DNA of 64,000 bases from Microbacterium gorillae (GTDB lineage: Bacteria; Actinomycetota; Actinomycetes; Actinomycetales; Microbacteriaceae), in NCBI RefSeq assembly GCF_000826185.2, contig NZ_LN648874.1, positions 186,001 to 250,000 on the forward strand, given 5' to 3'. The notes below the pieces were generated by a model. That model was not told the origin of the DNA, ran no database searches, and saw only the letters and a list, made by a program, of their open reading frames with translations. Positions 9,023-16,923 of this stretch are shown here, piece by piece. Within the stretch, counting starts at the first letter, position 1, and each line of letters starts with the position of its first letter. The position numbers were made by a program, and so were the translations under genes.

Positions 9023-10566
9023 GGCTGGACCTGCTGCTCGGCTCCTTCCGCGGCGAACGCTCGCGGGTCATCCGCACGGTGCTCGGCGGTGCGGTGTTCA
9101 TCGCCGCCATCGTGGCGGTCGTGGTGGGGCTCCTGTCCTTGCGCGAAGACACGGTCGCCGCGACCGCTGCCGTGACGGTGTTCGCCGGATCGGCTCTGGT
9201 TCTCGGGATCGTGCTGGCTCCGATGATCGCCGGGTTCGAAGATCTGCTGGACCCGCGGCGGTTCGCGCCGTTCGGGCTCGCACCGCGCCCGCTCGCCGTG
9301 GCGCTGCTGCTGGCGGCGCCCATCGGCGTCCCGGCGATCGGCCTGATCGCGGTCTGTGCGGTCTTCGCCGTGGTGTGGTCCGAGCACGGGGCCGGCGGGC
9401 TCGTCTCCTGGCTGTCGGCCCTGCTCGCGCTGGCGACGTGCCTCGTCGCGACGCGGGTGAGCATGGCCTGTGCGGCGCTGCTGCTGCACGGCCGACGCAC
9501 GCGCGAACTGACGGGTGTGATCATCCTGGCGGTCATCGTCGTGGTGGTGCCGGTCGCCGTCTTCCTCGGTTCGCTGGAGTGGGGCGGGATCGTGCCGCCG
9601 CAGCTCGGTGAGGCCGCCGACATCCTCGCGCTCACGCCGCTCGGTGCGGCCTGGGCGATCCCCGGCGCCGTCGCCGCGGGGGAGGGTGGCGTCGTGGCGC
9701 TGATCGTCGCCGTCGCACTGCTGACCCTCGTCCTGCTCACGTGGGCCTGGTTCGCTCTGGTCGCCCGGATGCTCTCCACGATCGAGCGCCCGATCCTGAC
9801 CCGCGAGCGCGGTGGACTCGGCTGGTTCGCGGTCACGCCGGGAACCCCGGCCGGCGCGGTCGCCGCACGCAGTCTGGTGTACTGGATGAAGGACCGTCGC
9901 TACCTGGTGAACGTCATCGTGGTACCGATCGCCGCGGTCGTCACGGTCGTCCCGCTCCTCATCGCCGGCGTTCCCGCCGACCTCGCCTCCTTGCTTCCCG
10001 TGGTGCTGATGGCGCTGTTCCTGGGATGGATGCCGCACAACGACGTCGCCTACGACTCCACCGCGGTGTGGCTGCACATCGTCAGCGGCGTTCGCGGCAT
10101 CTCGGACCGGCTCGGTCGGCTCGTGCCGATCGTGCTGTTCTCGGTGCCGTTGCTCGCCGTCGCGGTCTCCGTCTCGGTCATGCTGCACGGGCGGTGGGCC
10201 GTGCTGCCGGCCGTGATCGGCGTGGTCGCCAATCTCTTCCTGGCCGGTCTCGGGCTGTCCTCGATCTCCTCGGTGGTCGCCCCGTATCCGGTCACGCGCC
10301 CGGGCGATTCGCCGTTCCAGCAGCCGCAGCGCGCGGGCAGCGGTGTCGGGTCCCAGGCTCTCGTACTGCTCGGGGCCATCCTGTTCAGCCTTCCCTCGAT
10401 CGGGTTCGCCTGGATCGCGGTCACCTCGGACGTCTCCGCGGCCTCCGACGCGCTCTGGGCGGGACTCGGGGCGGGCGTCGCCGTCCTGGTGGTCGGCCTT
10501 GCGATCGGCGCCCTCCTGTTCGATCACCGCGGCTCGCGGATCATGGAGTTCGCCGAGGCCGCGTGA
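8998..10566 (+). CDS. ABC transporter permease (multi-pass membrane protein)
   Basis: This protein of about 522 aa starts at the GTG at 8998, inside the end of the ATPase gene (25-bp overlap), which indicates translational coupling. It is composed of roughly a dozen hydrophobic segments, beginning VIRTVLGGAVFIAAIVAVVV and ending near LWAGLGAGVAVLVVGLAIGA, with a short cytoplasmic tail. It is the membrane partner of the preceding ATPase and probably forms an exporter in the cytoplasmic membrane. The substrate is not identifiable. The open frame upstream of 8998 is an out-of-frame shadow of the ATPase. Confidence 0.85.
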   Translation: MVAHVLRLRLDLLLGSFRGERSRVIRTVLGGAVFIAAIVAVVVGLLSLREDTVAATAAVTVFAGSALVLGIVLAPMIAGFEDLLDPRRFAPFGLAPRPLAVALLLAAPIGVPAIGLIAVCAVFAVVWSEHGAGGLVSWLSALLALATCLVATRVSMACAALLLHGRRTRELTGVIILAVIVVVVPVAVFLGSLEWGGIVPPQLGEAADILALTPLGAAWAIPGAVAAGEGGVVALIVAVALLTLVLLTWAWFALVARMLSTIERPILTRERGGLGWFAVTPGTPAGAVAARSLVYWMKDRRYLVNVIVVPIAAVVTVVPLLIAGVPADLASLLPVVLMALFLGWMPHNDVAYDSTAVWLHIVSGVRGISDRLGRLVPIVLFSVPLLAVAVSVSVMLHGRWAVLPAVIGVVANLFLAGLGLSSISSVVAPYPVTRPGDSPFQQPQRAGSGVGSQALVLLGAILFSLPSIGFAWIAVTSDVSAASDALWAGLGAGVAVLVVGLAIGALLFDHRGSRIMEFAEAA

Positions 10567-10592
10567 TCCGATCCGGCCCTCTCGGGCGGGGT

Positions 10593-10598
10593 TATCAT
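10593..10598 (+). promoter_or_regulatory. -10 box for a leaderless transcript
   Basis: TATCAT ends exactly 6 nt before the ATG at 10605; there is no ribosome binding site. Confidence 0.55.
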
Positions 10599-10604
10599 GG
10601 GGCG

Positions 10605-10871
10605 ATGAGCACGCCACTGGACCGCCCCGACGAGGGTGGCGTCACCACTCTGGACCGCGAACTCGAAGAGCTGATCCGTGAGGAGACCATCGAGCCCGGT
10701 GACCACGAGCGCTTCTCCCACTACGTCAAGAAGGAGAAGATCCTCGAGTCGGCGCTGACCGGAAAGCCCGTCCGCGCCCTGTGCGGGAAGAAGTGGACGC
10801 CGGGGCGTGACCCGGAGAAGTTCCCGGTCTGCCCGACGTGCAAGGAGATCTACGAGTCACTGACCAAGTGA
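10605..10871 (+). CDS. DUF3039 family small zinc-ribbon-like protein
   Basis: This 88-aa protein matches the actinobacterial DUF3039 pattern: an acidic N-terminus, a central HERFSHYVKKEKILESALTG and the C-terminal VRALCGKKWTPGRDPEKFP then VCPTCKEIYESL. The cysteines (C..., CPTC) suggest a small metal-binding knuckle. The family is conserved in actinobacteria; its function is unknown. The last 22 bp overlap the convergent zapE gene. Confidence 0.85.
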   Translation: MSTPLDRPDEGGVTTLDRELEELIREETIEPGDHERFSHYVKKEKILESALTGKPVRALCGKKWTPGRDPEKFPVCPTCKEIYESLTK

Positions 10872-11899
10872 CCGGGGGCGTTCCGCGCCTCTGACCTCGG
10901 CCCCGCCTCGACCTCTCGCAGCAGTCGCAATCGGCTGATCATGCGGGCGGCATCGGGCCGCGCGGTGGCGGTCGCGACGAAGTCGTCGCGGGAGAGCGCG
11001 GAGCGGACGTGCAGGGGAACGTCGAGATCGCTCAGCACGTCCACCAGCGTGAGGAATCGTTGCTGTGCGTCCGGTGAGGTGCGCGTGAACGACGGCACAT
11101 GCGTGAGTTCGAGCGCGCCGTGCTCGCGCCCCCATGCCCGATACTCCGTCGCCGCCGTGGCGGCGCCGCACAGCTGCTCGAACGTCGCGCGCAGGGCGCC
11201 GGGGCTCGCAGCCGTGACGGTGAAGTCCCGGCCCCCGTGTCGCACACTCGTGAAGGTGGTCGGCAGCGGTTCGGTCAGCGTCGTCCAGGTGCCTGTCGCG
11301 AACCCGTGCCCGGCGGGCCGCGCTTGTCGGCGGTGGTCGACGCCGTCATCGATCGGGATGACCTCGAGATGATCCTCCAGCAGCGTGATGCACGGCAGCA
11401 TCAGCTCGTGCCAGAGCGGGGAGGGGAGCAGCTCGCCGGGCGCGAAGTTCGACGTGGTGATCAGCGTCGCGCCGCGTTGCAGCACCGCCTCGACCAGGCG
11501 AGTGAGGAGAATGCCGTCGCCGGGGTCGTGGGCGTGGAATTCGTCGAACACCACCACGTCGGCCTCGGCGGTGACCGCCGCGACGGCGGCGATCATCGCC
11601 GCGGTGCCGTGCCCGTCCGCTCGCGCGCGGAACAGCGCGGATTGCAGGTCCACCAGCAGTCCGTGCACGTGCACGCGCTGGACGGACGCGTCCGGCACCG
11701 CCTGGATGAAAGCGTCGATCAGCCAGGTCTTGCCGCGCCCGACCGGCCCGTGCAGGTACAGGCCCCGCGTGGGCACACGACCGGCGCGCAATTCGTCCCC
11801 GATGCGCCCGAGGGCGGCCGCGGCGGTGCGTTGACCCGCGGTCAGGGCGAACCCGGCGGTGCCCGCCGCGGTCGCGATGGCGTCGGTGACGCCCGTCAT
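10850..11899 (-). CDS. zapE: Cell division protein ZapE (AFG1-like ATPase)
   Basis: This 349-aa P-loop ATPase has Walker A LYLHGPVGRGKT (Lys ~57) and Walker B VVFDEFHAHDPGD, with the RLVEAVLQRGATLITTSNF segment typical of AFG1/ZapE proteins. In other bacteria ZapE acts at the constricting Z-ring; the role in actinobacteria is less clear. It lies 4 bp after the nicotinate phosphoribosyltransferase gene on the same strand, so the two probably share a transcript. Length matches the family. Confidence 0.9.
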   Translation of the reverse strand: MTGVTDAIATAAGTAGFALTAGQRTAAAALGRIGDELRAGRVPTRGLYLHGPVGRGKTWLIDAFIQAVPDASVQRVHVHGLLVDLQSALFRARADGHGTAAMIAAVAAVTAEADVVVFDEFHAHDPGDGILLTRLVEAVLQRGATLITTSNFAPGELLPSPLWHELMLPCITLLEDHLEVIPIDDGVDHRRQARPAGHGFATGTWTTLTEPLPTTFTSVRHGGRDFTVTAASPGALRATFEQLCGAATAATEYRAWGREHGALELTHVPSFTRTSPDAQQRFLTLVDVLSDLDVPLHVRSALSRDDFVATATARPDAARMISRLRLLREVEAGPRSEARNAPGHLVSDS

Positions 11900-11903
11900 C
11901 GAC

Positions 11904-13229
11904 TCACTTCGCGTTGACGAAGACCGTGGGGATGACCGGGTCGGACTTGCTCAGCGCGAGTCCGCGCACCGGCAGCTCCTCGCGGACCATCGCGTGGTGA
12001 GCGCGTGCCGCGGCGGTGCCGTCGACACCCTCGTGGGCGGCGTCGATCTCGCCGTGGTCGACGAAGACCACCTGCAGGGCACGTGCGTCCGGATGATCCG
12101 CGGCGGTCTGCACCTTCTCGAAGCCGTCGGAGACCGCCACCAGCTCACTGGTCGCCTTGCCGCGTTCGAGCGTGCGGAAGGCCGCCTTGCGGCCACCCAG
12201 AGACGCCTTGTCCTGAGCCTTCTTCGCGACCGCCACCCAGGCGCCGTCCGTGTCCTGACGGGCCACGAGCTTGTAGACCATGCTGGCGGTGGGGTAACCG
12301 GAACCCGTGACGACGGAGGTGCCGACGCCGTACGCGTCCACGGGAGAGGCGGCGAGGGATGCGATGGCGTACTCGTCCAGGTCGCTGGTCACGGTGATCT
12401 TCGTCTTCGCGGCGCCGAGGGCGTCCAACTGCGCGCGGACTTCGCCGGCGACGATGGGAAGGTCGCCGGAGTCCAGGCGTACTCCGCCGAGGTCGGTGCC
12501 GGCGACGCGGATGGCGGTCTCGACACCGGTCGTGATGTCGTACGTGTCCACCAGGAGCGTGGTGCCGACGCCGGACGCCGCGATCTGGGCCCGGAAGGCC
12601 TCCTCCTCGGAGTCGTGCAGGAGGGTCCACGAGTGCGCGGCGGTGCCCATCGTGGGAATGCCCCACGTGCGGCCGGCCTCCAGGTTGCTGGTGGCGTCGA
12701 AGCCGGCGATGTACGCGGCGCGGGCGGCGGCCACAGCGGAGTACTCGGCCGCCCGTCGCGCGCCCATCTCGGCAAGGGGTCGATCCCCGGCGGCGAGGGA
12801 CATGCGCGCCGCGGCCGTGGCGACTGCGGAGTCGTGGTTCAGGACGCTCAGTGCGATGGTCTCGAGGATCACGGCTTCGGCGAAGGTGCCTTCGACGGTG
12901 AGGATCGGCGAGCCGGGGAAGTACAGCTCGCCCTCGCGGTAGCCGGTGATCGTCCCGGAGAAGCGGAAGTTCTCGAGGAAGGACATCGTCGAAGCGCTGA
13001 CGACGTGGTTGTCCGCGAGGGACCGCAGCTCGTCCTCACCGAAGTGGAAGTCCCGCAGCAGCGTGAGCAGCCGTCCCGTGCCCGCGACGACACCGAACCG
13101 GCGCCCACCGCTGAGTCGCCGGGAGAACAGCTCGAACACGCACTCGCGGTCGGCGGTGCCGTCCTGCAGGGCGGCGTCCAACATGGTCAGTTCGTAGCGG
13201 TCCGTGAGCAGGGCGGTGGATCCGGTCAT
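11904..13229 (-). CDS. pncB: Nicotinate phosphoribosyltransferase
   Basis: This 441-aa protein starts at ATG 13229 ([20 protein letters not shown]). It catalyses the ATP-assisted addition of ribose phosphate to nicotinate, the first step of the Preiss-Handler NAD salvage pathway in the cytoplasm. Family marks are [11 protein letters not shown] at the N-terminus, the central [12 protein letters not shown] with the conserved His, and the phosphate-binding region VRLDSGDLP followed by [13 protein letters not shown]. The frame stays open upstream of the ATG, but that part has no protein-like sequence. It is divergent from murI. Confidence 0.92.
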   Translation of the reverse strand: MTGSTALLTDRYELTMLDAALQDGTADRECVFELFSRRLSGGRRFGVVAGTGRLLTLLRDFHFGEDELRSLADNHVVSASTMSFLENFRFSGTITGYREGELYFPGSPILTVEGTFAEAVILETIALSVLNHDSAVATAAARMSLAAGDRPLAEMGARRAAEYSAVAAARAAYIAGFDATSNLEAGRTWGIPTMGTAAHSWTLLHDSEEEAFRAQIAASGVGTTLLVDTYDITTGVETAIRVAGTDLGGVRLDSGDLPIVAGEVRAQLDALGAAKTKITVTSDLDEYAIASLAASPVDAYGVGTSVVTGSGYPTASMVYKLVARQDTDGAWVAVAKKAQDKASLGGRKAAFRTLERGKATSELVAVSDGFEKVQTAADHPDARALQVVFVDHGEIDAAHEGVDGTAAARAHHAMVREELPVRGLALSKSDPVIPTVFVNAK

Positions 13230-13279
13230 GCGCAGAACTCTACCGTCGCGGCGGGGGCGGAACCCACCGGGTGACGGCG

Positions 13280-13285
13280 TAGGCT
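13280..13285 (+). promoter_or_regulatory. -10 box for murI
   Basis: TAGGCT ends 8 nt before the murI ATG at 13294, implying a leader of about two nucleotides or none. Confidence 0.45.
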
Positions 13286-13293
13286 GGATCATC

Positions 13294-14115
13294 ATGTCTG
13301 ACGCGCCGATCGGGATCTTCGACTCCGGAGTGGGCGGGCTCACCGTCGCTCGTGCGATCGGTGACCAACTCCCGAACGAGTCATTCGTGTACATCGGCGA
13401 CACGGCCCGCACGCCCTACGGCCCGCGCCCCATCGCCCAGGTGCGGGAGTTCTCCCTCGAGGTCCTGGACTCGCTGGTCGCGCACGGGGTCAAGATGCTC
13501 GTGATCGCCTGCAACACCGCCTCGGCCGCCGTGCTGCGCGATGCGCGCGAGCGCTACGACGTGCCGGTCGTCGAAGTGATCGGACCGGCCGTGCGGACGG
13601 CGATCTCCACGACCCGCAACGGCCGTGTCGGTGTGATCGGGACGGAAGGGACCATCACGAGCGGCGTCTACCAGGACATGCTCGGCGTCGACGCGCGGTT
13701 GACCGTCTTCGCGCAGGCCTGCCCGCGCTTCGTCGAGTTCGTCGAGGCGGGGATCACCAGCTCGCCGGAGCTGCTGGAGATCGCTGCGGACTACCTCGAG
13801 CCGCTCCGTCGTGCCCAGGTCGACACTCTGGTCCTCGGCTGCACGCACTACCCCTTCCTCAAGGGCGCCATCAGCTATGTGATGGGCCCGGACGTCTCGC
13901 TGGTCTCCAGCGACGTGGAAACGGCCAACGACGTCTACCGCCAGCTCGTCGGGGGCGGTCTGCTGGCGTCCGGTGCCCGGCATCCCACCCGGGTGTACGA
14001 GGCGACCGGGACCAGCGAGGAGCAGTTCCTCGCGCTGGCCCGACGACTCATGCGCGGCGACGTCGACCGCGTCCAGCTGGTGCAGACCGGCTCCATCTCC
14101 CTTCCTCGTCCCTGA
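13294..14115 (+). CDS. murI: Glutamate racemase
   Basis: This 273-aa enzyme converts L- to D-glutamate for peptidoglycan. Both catalytic cysteines are in place: IACNTASAA (Cys73) and LGCTHYPFL (Cys183). The N-terminal [13 protein letters not shown] and the [10 protein letters not shown] loop are diagnostic. The ATG at 13294 is supported by the -10 box just upstream. It is followed 15 bp later by rph and then rdgB, a run common in actinobacteria. Confidence 0.96.
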   Translation: MSDAPIGIFDSGVGGLTVARAIGDQLPNESFVYIGDTARTPYGPRPIAQVREFSLEVLDSLVAHGVKMLVIACNTASAAVLRDARERYDVPVVEVIGPAVRTAISTTRNGRVGVIGTEGTITSGVYQDMLGVDARLTVFAQACPRFVEFVEAGITSSPELLEIAADYLEPLRRAQVDTLVLGCTHYPFLKGAISYVMGPDVSLVSSDVETANDVYRQLVGGGLLASGARHPTRVYEATGTSEEQFLALARRLMRGDVDRVQLVQTGSISLPRP

Positions 14116-14130
14116 TCGAAAGAGGCACCC

Positions 14131-14862
14131 ATGTCCGAGACCGTTCGCGCCGATGGCCGCGCCGTCGACCAGCTCCGCCCCGTCACCATCGAGCGGGGGT
14201 GGAGCGCTCAGGCCGAGGGCTCGGCACTGGTCAGCTTCGGTGGCACGAAGGTGCTGTGCACGGCGTCCTTCACGAACGGCGTGCCCCGCTGGCTGACCGG
14301 CAAGGGCAAGGGCTGGGTCACGGCGGAGTACGCGATGCTCCCGCGAGCCACGAACAGCCGCAACGATCGCGAGAGCGTCAAGGGCAAGATCGGCGGACGC
14401 ACGCATGAGATCTCCCGCCTGATCGGCCGCGCACTGCGCGCGGTGATCGACACGAAGGCGCTGGGTGAGAACACCATCGTGATCGACTGCGACGTGCTGC
14501 AGGCCGACGGCGGCACCCGCACGGCCGCGATCACCGGTGCTTACGTCGCCCTCGCCGACGCGATCGCGTGGGGACGGGAGCACAAGTTCATCGGGCAGAA
14601 GTCCCGGGTGCTGTTCGACTCGGTGTCCGCCGTGTCAGTCGGCATCATCGACGGTGAGCCCATGCTCGATCTGGCATACGTCGAGGACGTTCGCGCCGAG
14701 ACCGACATGAACGTGGTGGTCACCGGTCGCGGCCTGTTCGTCGAGGTGCAGGGCACGGCTGAGGGGGCGCCGTTCGACAAGCGCGAGCTGGACGCGCTCC
14801 TGGAGCTGGGAGTGAACGGTTGCGCTGACCTGCGCGACATCCAGACGCAGGTGCTCGCGTGA
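14131..14862 (+). CDS. rph: Ribonuclease PH
   Basis: This 243-aa phosphorolytic 3'-5' exoribonuclease trims tRNA precursors. Diagnostic segments are [19 protein letters not shown] at the N-terminus, [20 protein letters not shown], and [18 protein letters not shown] with the phosphate- and metal-binding acidic residues. Length is normal. A GAAAGAGG-type ribosome binding site precedes the ATG. It overlaps rdgB by 4 bp. Confidence 0.97.
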   Translation: MSETVRADGRAVDQLRPVTIERGWSAQAEGSALVSFGGTKVLCTASFTNGVPRWLTGKGKGWVTAEYAMLPRATNSRNDRESVKGKIGGRTHEISRLIGRALRAVIDTKALGENTIVIDCDVLQADGGTRTAAITGAYVALADAIAWGREHKFIGQKSRVLFDSVSAVSVGIIDGEPMLDLAYVEDVRAETDMNVVVTGRGLFVEVQGTAEGAPFDKRELDALLELGVNGCADLRDIQTQVLA

Positions 14863-15464
14863 GCGTTGACCGCGTCGTCCTGGCCACGCACAACCCGCAC
14901 AAGGTCGCGGAGTTCCAAGCCATCGTCGCCACGGTGCGTCCGGACCTCACGGTCATCGGCTACGACGGCCCGGAACCGGTCGAGGACGGCGTGACCTTCG
15001 CGCAGAACGCACTGATCAAAGCCCGGGCCGCCACCGCCCACACCGGTCTGCCCGCACTCGCGGACGACTCCGGTCTGTGCGTGGACGTGCTGGGCGGCTC
15101 ACCCGGTGTGTTCTCCGCCTACTGGGCCGGTCATGCGAAGGATGACGTGGCGAACCGCCGTCTGCTCCTGGACCAGCTCTCCGACCTCGCTCCGGAGCAC
15201 CGTGGGGCGCACTTCACGTCCGTGATCGCACTCACCCTGCCCGATGGCACGGAGCGTACGGTCGAGGGGATCTGGCCCGGGCGGCTCGCGCGCACGGAGA
15301 CCGGACAGAACGGGTTCGGTTACGACCCGGTGTTCGTGCCGGACGACGCCGACGGAACGCCGGGCACCGGCTCGGCCGCCGAGCTGAGCGCGGAGGAGAA
15401 GAACGCGCAGTCGCACCGCTCGCGCGCGTTCGCGCATCTGCTGCCGTTGCTGGCCTCGCTCTGA
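14859..15464 (+). CDS. rdgB: XTP/dITP diphosphatase (RdgB/HAM1 family)
   Basis: This 201-aa enzyme hydrolyses non-canonical purine nucleoside triphosphates, keeping inosine and xanthosine nucleotides out of [17 protein letters not shown] binds the nucleotide, and [18 protein letters not shown] and [11 protein letters not shown] are family signatures. The GTG start at 14859 overlaps the rph stop (GTGA), so the two are coupled. A strong hairpin follows the stop codon. Confidence 0.95.
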   Translation: MSVDRVVLATHNPHKVAEFQAIVATVRPDLTVIGYDGPEPVEDGVTFAQNALIKARAATAHTGLPALADDSGLCVDVLGGSPGVFSAYWAGHAKDDVANRRLLLDQLSDLAPEHRGAHFTSVIALTLPDGTERTVEGIWPGRLARTETGQNGFGYDPVFVPDDADGTPGTGSAAELSAEEKNAQSHRSRAFAHLLPLLASL

Positions 15465-15472
15465 ATCTCACC

Positions 15473-15501
15473 GAGCACGCCCCATTCGGCGGGGCGTGCT
15501 C
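15473..15501 (+). terminator. Hairpin terminator after rdgB
   Basis: A perfect 11-bp stem (GAGCACGCCCC with its complement) and a 7-nt loop follow the rdgB stop by 8 nt. There is no T-run, as is common in high-GC actinobacteria. Confidence 0.7.
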
Positions 15502-15613
15502 GCGGACCTGCATCCGTCAGCGGATGCCGCGCCGGGCAGGGGTGGTCGCGTTGATCCGCCGTCGTCAACGGAGGGCGGATCGCCCACGAGGGGCCCCGTC
15601 GGAGCGCGTTCGC

Positions 15614-15859
15614 TCAGTCGTGGTAGCCCTCGACCTCTGACGCCGGGCGCTCGGCGACGCTGTTCGGGTCTTCGCCGAACTCGGCTTTGGCACGACGCTG
15701 GCGCAGCAGGTCCCACAGCTGATCCTTCTCGACGTCGAGGGCGCGGAGCCGCTCGAGGTCGGCGGCCGGGCGTTCCGCACCTTCCGTGTCGACCGAGCGC
15801 AGCGTGCGCTGCTCGTCGTCGATCGCAGCGATGCGTCGGGTGATCTCCGTGTCGTTCAT
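15614..15859 (-). CDS. DUF2630 family small coiled-coil protein
   Basis: This 81-aa protein (MNDTEITRRIAAIDDEQRTL...) is mainly a charged amphipathic helix with the LERLRALDVEKDQLWDLLRQ segment characteristic of DUF2630, a short actinobacterial family of unknown function. It is cytoplasmic with no signal or membrane segment. It is divergent from the CDF transporter gene. Confidence 0.75.
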   Translation of the reverse strand: MNDTEITRRIAAIDDEQRTLRSVDTEGAERPAADLERLRALDVEKDQLWDLLRQRRAKAEFGEDPNSVAERPASEVEGYHD

Positions 15860-15984
15860 GCACCGATCCTCTCACCGACGGTTGCGCAGGGGAACGATCG
15901 CGCGCAGCAGCGGCGAGCGGACAGATGAGAGGGGTTCTCATTCCCGACTGCGCTGGATCGTGGGGATCACCGCCTCCGGCGTCC

Positions 15985-15990
15985 TAGCCT
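15985..15990 (+). promoter_or_regulatory. -10 box for a leaderless transcript
   Basis: TAGCCT ends 6 nt before the ATG at 15997; no ribosome binding site is present. Confidence 0.5.
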
Positions 15991-15996
15991 GGGAAC

Positions 15997-16917
15997 ATGC
16001 ATGATCACGCGCCTGCAGCAGGGATCCGCGGCGCCGGCAATCGTCGGTTGCTGGCGATCTCGCTGTCCATCACGGCGACCATCATGCTCGTTCAGGTGGT
16101 CGGCGCGATCCTGTCCGGCTCGCTCGCGCTGCTGGCCGACGCGGCGCACATGTTCACCGACGCGTCCGCGCTGGTGATCGCCCTGGTCGCGAGCATCGTC
16201 GCCGCACGTCCGGCCGATGACCGTCGCACCTTCGGCTACCAGCGCGCGGAAGTGCTGGGAGCGCTGATCAACGCGATCATCCTCGGCGCCCTCGCGATCT
16301 GGGTCGGTGTGGAGGGTGTGCTCCGCCTGATCCACCCCGCGCAGGCCGAGGTCCAGGGCTCGCTGATGCTGATCGTCGCGATCGTCGGCCTGATCGCGAA
16401 CGCGGTCTCGATGTGGTTGCTGAGCTCGGCGCAGCGCACGTCCATCAACGTCCGGGGCGCGTACCTCGAAGTGATGGGCGATCTCATCGGCTCGGCCGGC
16501 GTCATCATCGCGGCGATCATCATCCTGCTCACCGGGTGGGTTCAGGCTGACGCCATCGCTTCGCTGTTCATCGCGGTGATGATCGTGCCGCGCGTGATCA
16601 CGCTGATGCGCGAAGTCGTCTCGGTGCTGTTCGAGTCAGCCCCGGACGGTACCGCGCTCCCGGACATCCGCACGCACATCCTCGGGTACCCGGGAGTCCG
16701 AGACGTGCACGACGTGCACGTCTGGCAGTTGACGCGTGGAGCTCCCGTGTTCACGGCGCACGTCGTGGTCGATCCGCAGCTGCTCGCGGACGGCGGACAT
16801 GTCTCCTTGCTCGCCGATCTGCAGGCATGCCTGGCGGCGCACTTCGACGTGGAGCACTCGACGTTCCAGATCGAGCCCGCCGGCCACAGCGAGCACGACG
16901 ACGTGCTGCACGACTGA
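15997..16917 (+). CDS. Cation diffusion facilitator (zinc-type metal efflux)
   Basis: This 306-aa membrane antiporter of the CDF/CzcD type exports divalent metal ions. Six hydrophobic helices occupy the first ~210 residues. The metal-site motifs ADAAHMFTDAS (helix 2, HxxxD) and EVMGDLIGSAG (helix 5; Asp present, first metal ligand partly changed from the usual HxxxD) are visible, followed by a cytoplasmic domain with VRDVHDVHVWQLTRG. The N-terminal MHDHAP and C-terminal HSEHDDVLHD are His-rich. The helix-5 difference may affect metal preference. Confidence 0.9.
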   Translation: MHDHAPAAGIRGAGNRRLLAISLSITATIMLVQVVGAILSGSLALLADAAHMFTDASALVIALVASIVAARPADDRRTFGYQRAEVLGALINAIILGALAIWVGVEGVLRLIHPAQAEVQGSLMLIVAIVGLIANAVSMWLLSSAQRTSINVRGAYLEVMGDLIGSAGVIIAAIIILLTGWVQADAIASLFIAVMIVPRVITLMREVVSVLFESAPDGTALPDIRTHILGYPGVRDVHDVHVWQLTRGAPVFTAHVVVDPQLLADGGHVSLLADLQACLAAHFDVEHSTFQIEPAGHSEHDDVLHD

Positions 16918-16923
16918 GCGCCG